From: UBA6183 sp046314755
GTDB taxonomy: Bacteria > Bacteroidota > Bacteroidia > UKL13-3
Reading direction: 5' to 3'
DNA length: 36,894 nucleotides
NCBI GenBank assembly: GCA_046314755.1
Contig: JBKDBG010000004.1
Span: forward strand, 1-36,894
Shown here piece by piece: positions 25,922 to 36,303 of the stretch. The stretch's first letter is position 1. Every line of letters begins with the position of its first letter. Position numbers and translations under genes: made by a program. A model generated the notes under the pieces. It was not told the origin of the DNA. It made no database searches and saw only the letters and a program-made list of their open reading frames with translations.

Positions 25922-28900
25922 TTAGTTCTTAGAAGCCATTAACATTTCGTATTCTTCTTTTGAACCCACGATTAGTTTTTCGTATTCTCTCGAACCTGTA
26001 CCTGCAGGGATAAGGTGACCCACAATAATGTTTTCTTTCAAACCTAACATGTGATCTACTTTACCTGAGATAGCGGCTTCATTTAATACTTTAGTAGTTT
26101 CCTGGAATGAAGCAGCACTTAACCAACTGTGTGTACCCAATGATGCACGGGTAATACCTTGGATGATTTGAGCCGCTGTTGCCGGAACTGCATCTCTCGC
26201 TTCAACAGGTTTTAACGCCTTACGTTTTAACATTGAGTTTTCATCACGTAATTTACGTACGCTTACAATTTGGCCTGCTTTTAAGTTGTTTGAATCACCC
26301 GGATCAACTACCACCTTCTTGTCAAAAATCCAATCATTGGTTTCTTTAAATGTCCAACGATCTACATTTTCTCCTTCTAGGAATAAGGTATCACCGGCAT
26401 CAATCACCTCGGCCTTTTGCATCATCTGACGAACAATTGTTTCAATATGTTTGTCGTTGATTTTTACACCTTGTAAGCGGTAAACCTCTTGAATTCCATT
26501 TAAGATATAACGTTGAACAGCCAATGGACCTTCAATACGTAAGATATCTTGCGGACTGATCGAACCATCTGACAATGGAGTACCTGCTTTTACGAAATCA
26601 TTTTCCTGAACAAGGATATGTTTCGATAATGAAACCATGTACTTTTTCTGTTCACCATCTTTTGAAGTAATAATAACCTCACGGTTACCACGCTTAATAC
26701 CGCCAAAACTCACCACACCGTCAATCTCAGTTACCACAGCAGGGTTACTTGGATTACGTGCTTCGAATAATTCAGTTACACGAGGTAAACCACCGGTAAT
26801 ATCACGTGTTTTACCAACTATACGTGGTATCTTAACAAGGATGTGACCTGCGTTAATATTATGACCTTCTTCAACCACAATGTGTGCACCCACAGGAATG
26901 TTATATTCTCTCAATACTTCACCTTTCTTGTCGGTTACCAAAATAGAAGGAATCTTAGTTTTATCTTTCGATTCAATAATTACCTTCTCTTTGTGGCCTG
27001 TTTGCTCGTCACTTTCTTCTTTGTAAGTTACATTTTCAATAATGTTTTCAAACTTTAACTTACCCGGAGTTTCTGTGATGATTACCGCATTGTAAGGATC
27101 CCAAGTACAGATTCTTTCTCCTTTTTCTACTTTTTGTCCGTTCTTCACAAACAAGTGAGCACCGTAAGGTATATTTAAAGTAATGATTGGGTTGCGGGTT
27201 TTCTCATCCAAAATACGGATTTCACCTTGACGACCAATAATAACTTCAACCTTACCCTCTTCGGTTTCCATGGTAGTGGTTCTAATTTCTTCAAATTCAA
27301 GAACACCACCAAACTTCGCTGTCATTTCACTTTCCGTAGCAATATTTGAAGCCGTACCACCTACGTGGAATGTACGAAGTGTTAACTGAGTACCCGGCTC
27401 ACCAATTGATTGGGCTGCAATTACACCAACAGCATCACCTCTTTGAGCCAAACGGCCTGTAGCAAGGTTACGTCCATAGCATTTTGCACAAACTCCATAT
27501 TTACTTTCACAAGTTAATACAGATCTAATTTCAACATGCTCTATTGGTGAAGCATCAATTTTAGAAGCGATTTCTTCCGTGATTTCATCACCTGAATAGC
27601 AATATGTTTCACCTGTTAGCGGATCAATCACATCATGTAAACTTGCACGACCTAAGATACGCTCAAATAAAGTTTCTACTACTTCTTCATTATCCTTTAA
27701 TGCACTCATTACAATACCGCGTAATGTGCCGCAATCAGGTTCGTTCACAACTACATCTTGCGATACGTCATGTAACCTACGGGTTAAGTAACCGGCATCA
27801 GCCGTTTTTAACGCAGTATCGGCCAAACCTTTACGGGCACCGTGGGTTGAAATGAAGTATTCGATTACGGATAAACCTTCTTTAAAGTTTGATAAGATTG
27901 GGTTCTCAATAATCTCTCCGGTACCACCCGAAAGATTTTTCTGAGGCTTAGCCATCAATCCCCTCATACCACCTAACTGACGGATTTGCTCCTTAGAACC
28001 ACGAGCACCTGAATCCAACATCATGTAAATTGGGTTGAATCCTTGGCGATCTTCCTTCAATTGTTTCAATACAGTATCGGCCAAACGTGAGTTAATACGT
28101 GTCCAGATATCAATTACCTGATTGTAACGCTCGTTATTGGTAATAAAACCGTTGTTATAGTTATTCCAAATTTCATCAACTTCTTCCATAGCTTGCTGAA
28201 CAAACTCCTCCTTCTCTTTCGGAACCGTTACATATTTCAGGTTAAATGACAAACCACCTCTAAAGGCATAGTGATAACCCAATTCTTTTATATCATCAAG
28301 GAACTTGGCACAAGCATCCATTCCGCAATCTTTAATGATACCACCGATAATATCACGAAGGTTTTTCTTAGTTAACAAATCATTGATGTAACCATAATCT
28401 TTAGGCACCACATTATTGAATAAAATGCGGCCCATAGTAGTTTCAATAAGTTTGTAAACTAACTCTCCGTTTTCTTTTACAAAAACACGGCATTTTACGT
28501 GTGCATGCAAGTCAACTTTACGCTCGTTAAAAGCAATCATAGCCTCTTCTGCACTGTAAAAAGTTAAATCTTCACCTTTAACAGGGTTTTCAGGAATTGA
28601 CTTACGTCCTTTGGTAATGTAATACAAACCAAGCACCATGTCCTGCGAAGGAACTGCAATTGGAGCACCGTTTGCCGGGTTTAAAATGTTGTGCGATGAC
28701 AACATTAAAACTTGAGCTTCCAAAATAGCAGCGTGGCCTAGCGGCACGTGAACCGCCATTTGGTCACCGTCAAAGTCAGCGTTAAAGCCAGTACAAACCA
28801 ATGGATGTAGCTGAATCGCCTTACCTTCAACCAACTTTGGTTGGAATGATTGAATACCTAACCTATGAAGTGTAGGGGCACGGTTTAGTAATACCGGATG

Positions 28901-30193
28901 ACCCTTTAAAATGTTTTCAAGAATATCCCAAATTACCGGTTCTTTTCTATCAACAAGCTTCTTTGCCGATTTTACCGTTTTTACAATACCACGTTCTAAT
29001 AATTTACGGATAATAAACGGCTTAAATAATTCGGCAGCCATGTTTTTAGGAAGACCACACTCATGTAATTTTAAGTTTGGACCAACCACAATAACCGAAC
29101 GACCTGAATAGTCAACACGTTTTCCAAGTAAGTTTTGACGGAAACGACCTTGTTTACCTTTAAGCATATCACTTAAAGATTTTAAAGGACGATTACCTTC
29201 CGTTTTCACGGCACTTACACGTCTGGTGTTATCAAACAATGAATCAACCGCTTCTTGTAACATACGTTTTTCGTTACGTAAGATTACTTCAGGAGCTTTA
29301 ATCTCCATTAAGCGTTTCAAACGATTGTTACGGATGATTACCCTACGGTACAAATCATTTAAATCTGAGGTTGCGAACCTTCCGCCTTCCAACGGCACAA
29401 GTGGGCGTAACTCCGGTGGAATAACTGGTAATATTTTCACTACCATCCACTCCGGACGATTTTCCCCATTTTCTTGAGCTGAACGGAAACCTTCAACCAC
29501 TTTTAAGCGCTTTAAGGCTTCTTGCTTACGTTGTTGTGAAGTCTCATTGCTGGCTTTGCTGCGTAAGTCATAGCTCAAAGTATCTAAATCAATTCGAGAT
29601 AATAAGAACCACAACGCTTCGCCACCCATTTTGGCAACGAATTTATTTGGATCTAAGTCATCAAGATGTTGATTGTCCTTTGGCAATGAATCAAGAATAT
29701 CTAAATATTCTTCCTCAGTTAATAAGTCGTGCATTTGCACGCCATCAGTGGCTTTAATACCAGGCTGGCATACAATGTAACGCTCATAATAAATTACCAT
29801 ATCAAGCTTTTTGGTAGGAACACCTAACAAATAGCCGATTTTATTTGGTAACGAACGGAAGTACCAGATGTGAGCAACCGGAACAACCAAGTTAATGTGG
29901 CCGATACGTTCGCGTCTTACTTTCTTCTCTGTAACTTCAACACCGCAACGATCGCACACAATACCCTTGTAGCGGATACGCTTGTACTTACCGCAATGGC
30001 ATTCGTAGTCTTTTATTGGACCAAAAATTCTCTCGCAAAACAAACCTCCCATTTCCGGCTTAAAGCTACGGTAGTTAATGGTTTCTGGCTTGGTAACTTC
30101 ACCATGCGATTTTTGTAAAATTGATTCAGGCGATGCAAGACCAATTCTAATTTTGGTGAAATTGCTTTTTACTTTGATATCTTTTTTTGACAT
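25922..30193 (-). CDS. rpoC: RNA polymerase subunit beta'
   Basis: RpoC forms the catalytic core of RNA polymerase with RpoB. The N-terminal zinc site is intact (Cys 65, 67, 80 and 83 in YECHCGKY and VCDRCG). The catalytic Mg2+ motif NADFDGDQMAVHVPL lies near residue 474. The second zinc site uses a Cys in EPDCGTLRG near 820 and the cluster CESKYGVCAKC near 900. The bridge-helix and trigger-loop region includes GEPGTQLTLRTFHVGG. The length of 1,423 residues is normal for Bacteroidota. The start lies 17 bp after the rpoB stop, so the two are cotranscribed. Confidence 0.99.
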   Translation of the reverse strand: MSKKDIKVKSNFTKIRIGLASPESILQKSHGEVTKPETINYRSFKPEMGGLFCERIFGPIKDYECHCGKYKRIRYKGIVCDRCGVEVTEKKVRRERIGHINLVVPVAHIWYFRSLPNKIGYLLGVPTKKLDMVIYYERYIVCQPGIKATDGVQMHDLLTEEEYLDILDSLPKDNQHLDDLDPNKFVAKMGGEALWFLLSRIDLDTLSYDLRSKASNETSQQRKQEALKRLKVVEGFRSAQENGENRPEWMVVKILPVIPPELRPLVPLEGGRFATSDLNDLYRRVIIRNNRLKRLMEIKAPEVILRNEKRMLQEAVDSLFDNTRRVSAVKTEGNRPLKSLSDMLKGKQGRFRQNLLGKRVDYSGRSVIVVGPNLKLHECGLPKNMAAELFKPFIIRKLLERGIVKTVKSAKKLVDRKEPVIWDILENILKGHPVLLNRAPTLHRLGIQSFQPKLVEGKAIQLHPLVCTGFNADFDGDQMAVHVPLGHAAILEAQVLMLSSHNILNPANGAPIAVPSQDMVLGLYYITKGRKSIPENPVKGEDLTFYSAEEAMIAFNERKVDLHAHVKCRVFVKENGELVYKLIETTMGRILFNNVVPKDYGYINDLLTKKNLRDIIGGIIKDCGMDACAKFLDDIKELGYHYAFRGGLSFNLKYVTVPKEKEEFVQQAMEEVDEIWNNYNNGFITNNERYNQVIDIWTRINSRLADTVLKQLKEDRQGFNPIYMMLDSGARGSKEQIRQLGGMRGLMAKPQKNLSGGTGEIIENPILSNFKEGLSVIEYFISTHGARKGLADTALKTADAGYLTRRLHDVSQDVVVNEPDCGTLRGIVMSALKDNEEVVETLFERILGRASLHDVIDPLTGETYCYSGDEITEEIASKIDASPIEHVEIRSVLTCESKYGVCAKCYGRNLATGRLAQRGDAVGVIAAQSIGEPGTQLTLRTFHVGGTASNIATESEMTAKFGGVLEFEEIRTTTMETEEGKVEVIIGRQGEIRILDEKTRNPIITLNIPYGAHLFVKNGQKVEKGERICTWDPYNAVIITETPGKLKFENIIENVTYKEESDEQTGHKEKVIIESKDKTKIPSILVTDKKGEVLREYNIPVGAHIVVEEGHNINAGHILVKIPRIVGKTRDITGGLPRVTELFEARNPSNPAVVTEIDGVVSFGGIKRGNREVIITSKDGEQKKYMVSLSKHILVQENDFVKAGTPLSDGSISPQDILRIEGPLAVQRYILNGIQEVYRLQGVKINDKHIETIVRQMMQKAEVIDAGDTLFLEGENVDRWTFKETNDWIFDKKVVVDPGDSNNLKAGQIVSVRKLRDENSMLKRKALKPVEARDAVPATAAQIIQGITRASLGTHSWLSAASFQETTKVLNEAAISGKVDHMLGLKENIIVGHLIPAGTGSREYEKLIVGSKEEYEMLMASKN

Positions 30194-30210
30194 AAGGATA
30201 TTGTCGCTAA

Positions 30211-33200
30211 TTATTCAAGTGTAACATCAAGGCCTAAACCTCTTAATTCGTGCATTAATACATTAAATGACTCAGGGATGCCCGGTTGTGGCAAGTTATC
30301 ACCTTTTACAATGGCTTCGTAAGTTTTTGCACGGCCTACAATATCATCCGACTTAACAGTAAGGATTTCTTGTAGGATGTTGGCAGCACCAAAGGCCTCC
30401 AAGGCCCAAACCTCCATCTCACCAAAACGCTGACCACCAAATTGAGCTTTACCACCCAATGGTTGTTGTGTAATTAATGAGTATGGTCCGATTGAACGAG
30501 CATGCATCTTATCATCAACCATGTGTCCGAGTTTTAACATGTAAATTACACCAACAGTAACCGGTTGATGGAATTTTTCACCCGATAATCCATCGCACAA
30601 TTGGGTTAAGCCAAATTCAGGAATTCCTGCTTGTTTACAGTAATCTAAAACTTGTTCCTCAGTTGCACCGTCAAAAATTGGAGTTGCAAATTTCAACCCT
30701 AATTCTTTTCCTGCCCAACCTAAAACGGTTTCATAAATCTGCCCCAAATTCATACGCGATGGCACACCTAAAGGATTTAACACGATATCAACCGGAGTTC
30801 CGTCTTCCATAAATGGAAGGTTTTCTTCTCTTTCAATACGTGCAACAATACCTTTGTTACCGTGTCTACCGGCCATTTTATCACCCACTTTTAATTTACG
30901 TTTTTGTGCAATGTAAACCTTAGCTAGTTTTAAGATACCGGTTGGTAATTCATCACCTACTAACAATGCAAATTCTTTGCGTTTGAAATCGGCAATTTCC
31001 TGGTTCATTCTGTTTTTGTAGTTCGACAAAATGATGCGTACCAACTCATTTTTATCTGCATCGGTAGTCCAGTTATTCGCATTGATGTGAGTGTAATCAA
31101 TATCATTCAGATTTTTAACACTGAATTTTGTTCCTTTTGCAATCAATTCTTCACCGTATACATTAAATACACCTTGTGAAGTTTTTCCTTGCAACATGGC
31201 AAACAACTTCTCAATCAACATCGCTTTTATTGCCACAAGATTTTTCTCATGCTCTTCTTGTAGTTTAGCAATTTTAGCTTTATCGTCAGTTTTAGCTGTT
31301 TTATCTTTTTTAGTACGCGCAAATAACTTCTTATCAATAACAACACCATTGGTTGACGGAGATGCTTTTAATGATGCATCTTTAACATCACCTGCTTTGT
31401 CACCAAAGATTGCACGTAATAATTTCTCTTCAGGTGAAGGCTCAGTTTCTCCTTTTGGTGTAATTTTACCAATTAGAATATCACCTTCATTAACCTCACA
31501 ACCTACTCTAATTAATCCATTCTCATCCAAGTTACGAGTTGCATCTTCACTTACGTTAGGTATATCGTTGGTTAATTCTTCCTCTCCACGTTTGGTATCA
31601 CGAACTTCAAGTTCATATTCCGTAACGTGTACTGAAGTAAAGATATCTTCCTTAACTACTTTTTCAGAAATTACAATCGCATCCTCAAAGTTAAATCCTT
31701 GCCAAGGCATGAATGCAACCTTTAAGTTACGACCTAGTGCTAATTCACCTTGTTGAGTAGCATAACCTTCGCACAATACCTGACCTTTTTCTACCTTATC
31801 TCCTTTACGCACAATTGGCTTTAAGTTAATACAGGTATTTTGGTTGGTTCTGCGGAATTTAATAAGGTTGTAAGTTTTGCTATCCGTTCCAAAGTTGATT
31901 AATTTATCGGTTTCGGTTTGTTCGTAGCGAATAACAATCTTAGTCGCATCAACATAATCAACCACACCAGTTCCTTCTGCTACTACTAATGTTCTTGAAT
32001 CGCGGGCAACCTTAGCTTCCAAACCGGTACCCACAACAGGTGCCTCAGGACGTAATAATGGAACTGCTTGACGTTGCATGTTTGAACCCATCAACGCACG
32101 GTTCGCATCATTATGCTCAAGGAATGGAATCATAGAAGCAGCAATGGATACGATTTGGTTAGGAGCAATATCCATGAACTCAATTCGCTCCGGCTCCACC
32201 ATTGGGAAGTCACCTTCAAAACGAGCTTTTACTTTGTTCGATAAAAAACTACCTTTCTCATCGTAAGTAGCATTTGATTGGGCAATTGTTTTACCTTCTT
32301 CATCTTCGGCACTTAAATAGGTTACCGGCTCTGTAATTGCAACTTTCCCATTCGTTACCTTTAAATAAGGTGTTTCAATAAAGCCCATGCTGTTAATTTT
32401 AGCATGAACACAAAGCGATGAAATCAACCCGATATTTGGACCTTCCGGTGTTTCAATTGTACATAAACGGCCGTAGTGCGTGTAGTGTACGTCACGAACT
32501 TCAAAACCTGCTCTATCTCTCGATAAACCACCGGGACCTAGGGCACTCATTCTTCGTTTATGAGTAATCTCTGCTAATGGATTGGTTTGATCCATAAACT
32601 GCGATAACTGATTGGTTCCAAAAAACGAGTTAATTACCGATGATAATGTTTTAGCATTAATTAAGTCGGCTGGAGTAAACACCTCGTTATCGCGAATATT
32701 CATACGCTCACGGATGGTACGGGCCATACGAGCCAAACCAACACCGAATTGCGAATAAAGTTGTTCCCCAACAGTTCTTACACGCCTGTTACTTAAGTGA
32801 TCAATATCGTCCACATCTGCACGAGAATTTGATAACTCAATTAAATATTTAATAATCGCTACAATATCGTCTTTAGTTAAAACACGAACATCTGAAGATG
32901 TGGTTCTCTCTAATTTACGGTTAATTCGGTAACGACCAACTTCCCCTAAATCATAACGTTTGTCAGAGAAGAATAATTTATCAATCACACCTCGAGCTGT
33001 TTCCTCATCAGGTGGATCTGCATTTCTCAATTGGCGATAAATGTGCTCATGAGCCTCTTTACCACTATTGGCTGTATCTTTTTGTAATGTATTTAAAATG
33101 ATAGCAAAATCATTGTGGCTTGATTCGTTTTTGTGCAATAAAATTGCTTTAACATCCGCCTCAATGATTAAATCAATATGCTCTTCTTCAATAACAGTAT

Positions 33201-34026
33201 CACGCTCAATAATCACCTCATTACGTTCAATAGAAACCACCTCTCCGGTATCCTCATCAACGAAGTCTTCTACCCAAGTTTTTAAAACCCTAGCAGCCAA
33301 CTTACGACCAACAACTTTCTTCAATCCTGATTTACTTACCTTAATTTCTTCGGCAAGATCAAAAAGATTTAAGATATCCTTGTCGCTTTCAAATCCAATG
33401 GCACGTAACAATGTAGTAACCGGGAACTTTTTCTTACGATCGATGTAAGCATACATTACGTTATTTACGTCAGTTGCAAACTCAATCCAGCTTCCTTTAA
33501 AAGGAATAACACGAGCTGAATATAGCTTTGTACCGTTAGTATGGTAGGTTTGACCAAAGAATACACCCGGTGATCTATGTAATTGTGAAACGATAACACG
33601 TTCAGCTCCATTAATAACAAAAGTTCCGCTTGGAGTCATGTACGGAATGGTTCCCAAGTAAACATCCTGAACGATGGTTTGGAAATCTTCGTGCTCAGGG
33701 TCGTTACATGATAAACGTAATTTGGCTTTTAAAGGAACACTGTATGTTAAACCACGCTCAATACATTCATCAATTGAATAACGAGGAGGATCAACGAAGT
33801 AATCCAAAAACTCAAGTACGAAAATATTTCGGGTATCGGTAATTGGAAAGTTTTCTTGAAAAACTTTGTACAGGCCTTCATTGGCTCTGCTTTCCGATGT
33901 GGTATCGAGTTGAAAAAATTCCTTAAACGATTCAATTTGTACGTCAAGGAAATCCGGATAATCGATAACCTTTTTAACAGTCGAGAAATTAATTCTTTCT
34001 CCTGTATGATTAATTTTATTAGCCAA
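30211..34026 (-). CDS. rpoB: RNA polymerase subunit beta
   Basis: RpoB is the second large core subunit. The rifampicin-binding cluster near residues 472-500 reads SQFMDQTNPLAEITHKRRMS and continues ALGPGGL, with the usual susceptible-type residues (Q, D, H and S positions unchanged). Further conserved blocks are HYGRLCTIETPEGPNIGLIS, GYNFEDA-type GFNFEDAIVIS, KGETEPSPEEKLLRAIFGDK and GDKMAGRHGNKGIV. A lysine-rich insert (about residues 905-935) lies after the KLFARTKKDK segment, as in relatives. The length of 1,271 residues is normal for the phylum. It follows rplL after 114 bp. Confidence 0.99.
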   Translation of the reverse strand: MANKINHTGERINFSTVKKVIDYPDFLDVQIESFKEFFQLDTTSESRANEGLYKVFQENFPITDTRNIFVLEFLDYFVDPPRYSIDECIERGLTYSVPLKAKLRLSCNDPEHEDFQTIVQDVYLGTIPYMTPSGTFVINGAERVIVSQLHRSPGVFFGQTYHTNGTKLYSARVIPFKGSWIEFATDVNNVMYAYIDRKKKFPVTTLLRAIGFESDKDILNLFDLAEEIKVSKSGLKKVVGRKLAARVLKTWVEDFVDEDTGEVVSIERNEVIIERDTVIEEEHIDLIIEADVKAILLHKNESSHNDFAIILNTLQKDTANSGKEAHEHIYRQLRNADPPDEETARGVIDKLFFSDKRYDLGEVGRYRINRKLERTTSSDVRVLTKDDIVAIIKYLIELSNSRADVDDIDHLSNRRVRTVGEQLYSQFGVGLARMARTIRERMNIRDNEVFTPADLINAKTLSSVINSFFGTNQLSQFMDQTNPLAEITHKRRMSALGPGGLSRDRAGFEVRDVHYTHYGRLCTIETPEGPNIGLISSLCVHAKINSMGFIETPYLKVTNGKVAITEPVTYLSAEDEEGKTIAQSNATYDEKGSFLSNKVKARFEGDFPMVEPERIEFMDIAPNQIVSIAASMIPFLEHNDANRALMGSNMQRQAVPLLRPEAPVVGTGLEAKVARDSRTLVVAEGTGVVDYVDATKIVIRYEQTETDKLINFGTDSKTYNLIKFRRTNQNTCINLKPIVRKGDKVEKGQVLCEGYATQQGELALGRNLKVAFMPWQGFNFEDAIVISEKVVKEDIFTSVHVTEYELEVRDTKRGEEELTNDIPNVSEDATRNLDENGLIRVGCEVNEGDILIGKITPKGETEPSPEEKLLRAIFGDKAGDVKDASLKASPSTNGVVIDKKLFARTKKDKTAKTDDKAKIAKLQEEHEKNLVAIKAMLIEKLFAMLQGKTSQGVFNVYGEELIAKGTKFSVKNLNDIDYTHINANNWTTDADKNELVRIILSNYKNRMNQEIADFKRKEFALLVGDELPTGILKLAKVYIAQKRKLKVGDKMAGRHGNKGIVARIEREENLPFMEDGTPVDIVLNPLGVPSRMNLGQIYETVLGWAGKELGLKFATPIFDGATEEQVLDYCKQAGIPEFGLTQLCDGLSGEKFHQPVTVGVIYMLKLGHMVDDKMHARSIGPYSLITQQPLGGKAQFGGQRFGEMEVWALEAFGAANILQEILTVKSDDIVGRAKTYEAIVKGDNLPQPGIPESFNVLMHELRGLGLDVTLE

Positions 34027-34091
34027 TTGATTTTAGGTTAAAATTTTACAAAACTTTGACAAAAAATAGCAATGTTTATAAACAAGAAATT

Positions 34092-34114
34092 GACCCACGG
34101 TTTTCACCGGGGCC
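34092..34114 (-). promoter_or_regulatory. hairpin with GAAA loop between rplL and rpoB
   Basis: Read on the minus strand, GGCCC-CGGT-GAAA-ACCG-T-GGGTC folds into a short stem with one bulged T, one G-T pair and a GNRA-type GAAA loop. It has no strong U-tract behind it. In E. coli the same gap holds an attenuator and a processing site that set the ratio of ribosomal protein to polymerase. A similar job here is inferred from position only. Confidence 0.5.
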
Positions 34115-34140
34115 AAATTCCCAAAAAGTGAGAAGTAGAA

Positions 34141-34521
34141 TTACTTCAATTCAACTTCAGCACCAGCTTCTTCAAGCTTAGCTTTCAAGCCTTCAGCTTC
34201 AGCTTTGTCAACGTTCTCTTTTACTGGTTTTGGAGCACCGTCAACTAGTTCTTTAGCTTCTTTCAAGCCTAAACCTGTTAAGTCTTTTACCACTTTTACA
34301 ACATTAAGTTTAGCTTGACCTGCTGATTTTAATACTACTGTGAAAGTAGATTTTTCAGCAGCAGCTTCACCGGCACCTGCGGCAGCAGCCGGAGCAGCAA
34401 CTGCAACTGCAGCAGCAGCTGGCTCAATGCCGTATTCGTCTTTCAAGATCTGAGCTAACTCGTTTACTTCTTTTACTGACAAGTTAACTAACTGTTCAGC
34501 AAACGCTTTTAAATCTGCCAT
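34141..34521 (-). CDS. rplL: 50S ribosomal protein L7/L12
   Basis: L7/L12 forms the flexible stalk of the large subunit that recruits translation GTPases. The N-terminal dimer domain (LKAFAEQLVNLSVKEVNELA) is followed by an Ala-rich hinge near residues 35-52. The C-terminal domain contains STFTVVLKSAGQAKLNVVKV and LGLKEAKELVDGAPKPVKEN. The length is 126 residues, as expected. It lies 48 bp after rplJ. Confidence 0.98.
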   Translation of the reverse strand: MADLKAFAEQLVNLSVKEVNELAQILKDEYGIEPAAAAVAVAAPAAAAGAGEAAAEKSTFTVVLKSAGQAKLNVVKVVKDLTGLGLKEAKELVDGAPKPVKENVDKAEAEGLKAKLEEAGAEVELK

Positions 34522-34569
34522 TGTTCTTTGAATTTAATTGTTACTAATTATTGATTAATTTAATTTTTT

Positions 34570-35097
34570 TTATTCTGGACGTTCTGATAAAGTTTTTACA
34601 ATACCGGCTAGTTTACCACCACTGCTTTGTAATGCCGAAACAACATTTTGAGCAGGTGATTGTAACAATCCGATTACTTCACCAATTAATTCATTCTTAG
34701 ATTTCAACTTAATTAATGCATCAAGTTGGTCATCACCGATAAAAATATCAGAGTCGATATACGCACCTTTTAAAGATGGTTTTTCTTTATCCTTACGGAA
34801 TGCTTTGATAATTTTAGCGGGAGTTTTACTATCCTGAGAGAATAATAATGCCGTGTTACCTTTTAATGTGTCAACCAAAGCACCAAAATTCTTATCTGAA
34901 TTTTCAAAAGCAATTTCAATTAAGGTATTTTTAGCCACCTGCATATCGATGCCGTCTTTAAAAAATTCTCTGCGCAATTGGTTGGTTTTCTGGGCATCCA
35001 ATGTGCTCACATCAGTAATGTAGATGAAGTTGTATTCGCTCAGCTTCTGAGTCAAATTACTTACGATTTCTGCCTTCTGTTCTCTGTTCATAGCCAA
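34570..35097 (-). CDS. rplJ: 50S ribosomal protein L10
   Basis: L10 anchors the L7/L12 stalk to the ribosome. The N-terminal block MNREQKAEIVSNLTQKLSEY and the segment TNQLRREFFKDGIDMQVAKN are typical. The C-terminal helix that binds L7/L12 is present (LIGEVIGLLQSPAQNVVSAL). At 175 residues it is of normal size. It starts 6 bp after rplA. Confidence 0.97.
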   Translation of the reverse strand: MAMNREQKAEIVSNLTQKLSEYNFIYITDVSTLDAQKTNQLRREFFKDGIDMQVAKNTLIEIAFENSDKNFGALVDTLKGNTALLFSQDSKTPAKIIKAFRKDKEKPSLKGAYIDSDIFIGDDQLDALIKLKSKNELIGEVIGLLQSPAQNVVSALQSSGGKLAGIVKTLSERPE

Positions 35098-35103
35098 TCG
35101 TTA

Positions 35104-35802
35104 TTAAATACCTGGAATTGATTTTACATCAACTGCTAAACCAGGGCTCATTGTTGATGATATACTTACACTGCGGAAATATGTTCCTTTTGCAGATGAA
35201 GGCTTCATTTTAGCTAAAGTCTGGATTAACTCCACCGCATTTTCAGCAAGTTTCTCGGGAGCAAAACTAGATTTTCCAATTGAAGTATGAATAATTCCTT
35301 CTTTATCTACCTTAAAGTCGATTTTACCGGCTTTTACCTCCCTAACTGTTTTACCAATCTCTGTGGTAACTGTTCCAGATTTAGGATTTGGCATTAAGTT
35401 ACGTGGACCCAATACTTTACCTAAACGGCCCAACTTAGCCATTACGTTTGGTTGTGTAACGATAATATCGATATCAACCCAACCTTGTTCGATTTTTTGG
35501 ATATATTCATCCAAACCAACAAAATCGGCACCAGCTTCCTTAGCTTCAGCCTCCTTCTCAGGAGTTACTAATGCCAATACACGAACGGTTTTACCGGTTC
35601 CATGTGGTAAAGTTACTACTCCACGAACCATTTGGTTAGCTTTTTTCGGGTCAACGCCTAAACGAACATCAATATCAACTGAAGCATCAAATTTTGTGGT
35701 AGTAATTTCTTTAACCAACTTTGATGCGTCTGATAATGAGTATTGCTTATTAGGCTCGATTTTAGCTAACGCTTGTTTTCTTTTCTTGCTAATCCTCGCC
35801 AT
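35104..35802 (-). CDS. rplA: 50S ribosomal protein L1
   Basis: L1 binds 23S rRNA at the E-site stalk and in many bacteria represses its own operon by binding the mRNA. The signatures are DVDIRLGV-type SVDIDVRLGVDPKKANQMVR, LPHGTGKTVRVLAL, KLGRLGKVLGPRNLMPNPKS and GTVT. The length of 232 residues is normal. It starts 13 bp after rplK and ends 6 bp before rplJ. Confidence 0.98.
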   Translation of the reverse strand: MARISKKRKQALAKIEPNKQYSLSDASKLVKEITTTKFDASVDIDVRLGVDPKKANQMVRGVVTLPHGTGKTVRVLALVTPEKEAEAKEAGADFVGLDEYIQKIEQGWVDIDIIVTQPNVMAKLGRLGKVLGPRNLMPNPKSGTVTTEIGKTVREVKAGKIDFKVDKEGIIHTSIGKSSFAPEKLAENAVELIQTLAKMKPSSAKGTYFRSVSISSTMSPGLAVDVKSIPGI

Positions 35803-35815
35803 TATTGTAATTATT

Positions 35816-36265
35816 TTATTTATTCAATTCAGCAGGCATTTCACCTGTAATGGTAATTCCCATAGAACGGGCAGAACCGGCAATCATCTTCATGGCTGAT
35901 TCTACTTTAAAACAATTCATATCTTGAATTTTGTCCTCGGCAATCTTTCTTACTTGATCCCAGCTTACGGTACCCACTTTTTTACGATTCGACTCAGCTG
36001 ATCCTTTTTGGATTTTAGAAGCTTCTAATAATTGCGATGCTACAGGAGGCGTTTTGATAATAAAATCAAACGATTTGTCGCTGTAAACCGAAATTACTAC
36101 TGGTAAAACTTTGCCAGCTTTATCTTGGGTTCTTGCATTAAATTGTTTGCAAAAATCCATGATATTGATACCCTTAGAACCTAAGGCTGGACCAATCGGA
36201 GGAGCCGGATTGGCTGCACCACCTTTTACTTGTAATTTAATAAAACCTGTTAACTCTTTAGCCAT
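35816..36265 (-). CDS. rplK: 50S ribosomal protein L11
   Basis: L11 forms part of the GTPase-associated centre with 23S rRNA. The N-terminal block KLQVKGGAANPAPPIGPALG is diagnostic, followed by GSKGINIMDFCKQFNART. The C-terminal RNA-binding part includes MKMIAGSARSMGITITGE. The length is 149 residues, a little above the E. coli protein. It lies 38 bp after nusG. Confidence 0.98.
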   Translation of the reverse strand: MAKELTGFIKLQVKGGAANPAPPIGPALGSKGINIMDFCKQFNARTQDKAGKVLPVVISVYSDKSFDFIIKTPPVASQLLEASKIQKGSAESNRKKVGTVSWDQVRKIAEDKIQDMNCFKVESAMKMIAGSARSMGITITGEMPAELNK

Positions 36266-36303
36266 ATAGCTTCTTTATTTTGGTGCGAACACCTGAATTA
36301 AAC

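Noticed and set aside
31196..31756. 186-codon plus-strand open frame
   Set aside because: It lies fully antisense to rpoB, is Ser/Ile/Leu-rich as expected of a shadow frame, and has no recognisable domain.
30211..34026. Rifampicin-resistance change in rpoB
   Set aside because: The cluster around residues 472-500 carries the usual susceptible-type residues.
35363..35899. 178-codon plus-strand open frame
   Set aside because: It is antisense to rplA and the end of rplK; these are certain genes with typical sequences, so this is a shadow.
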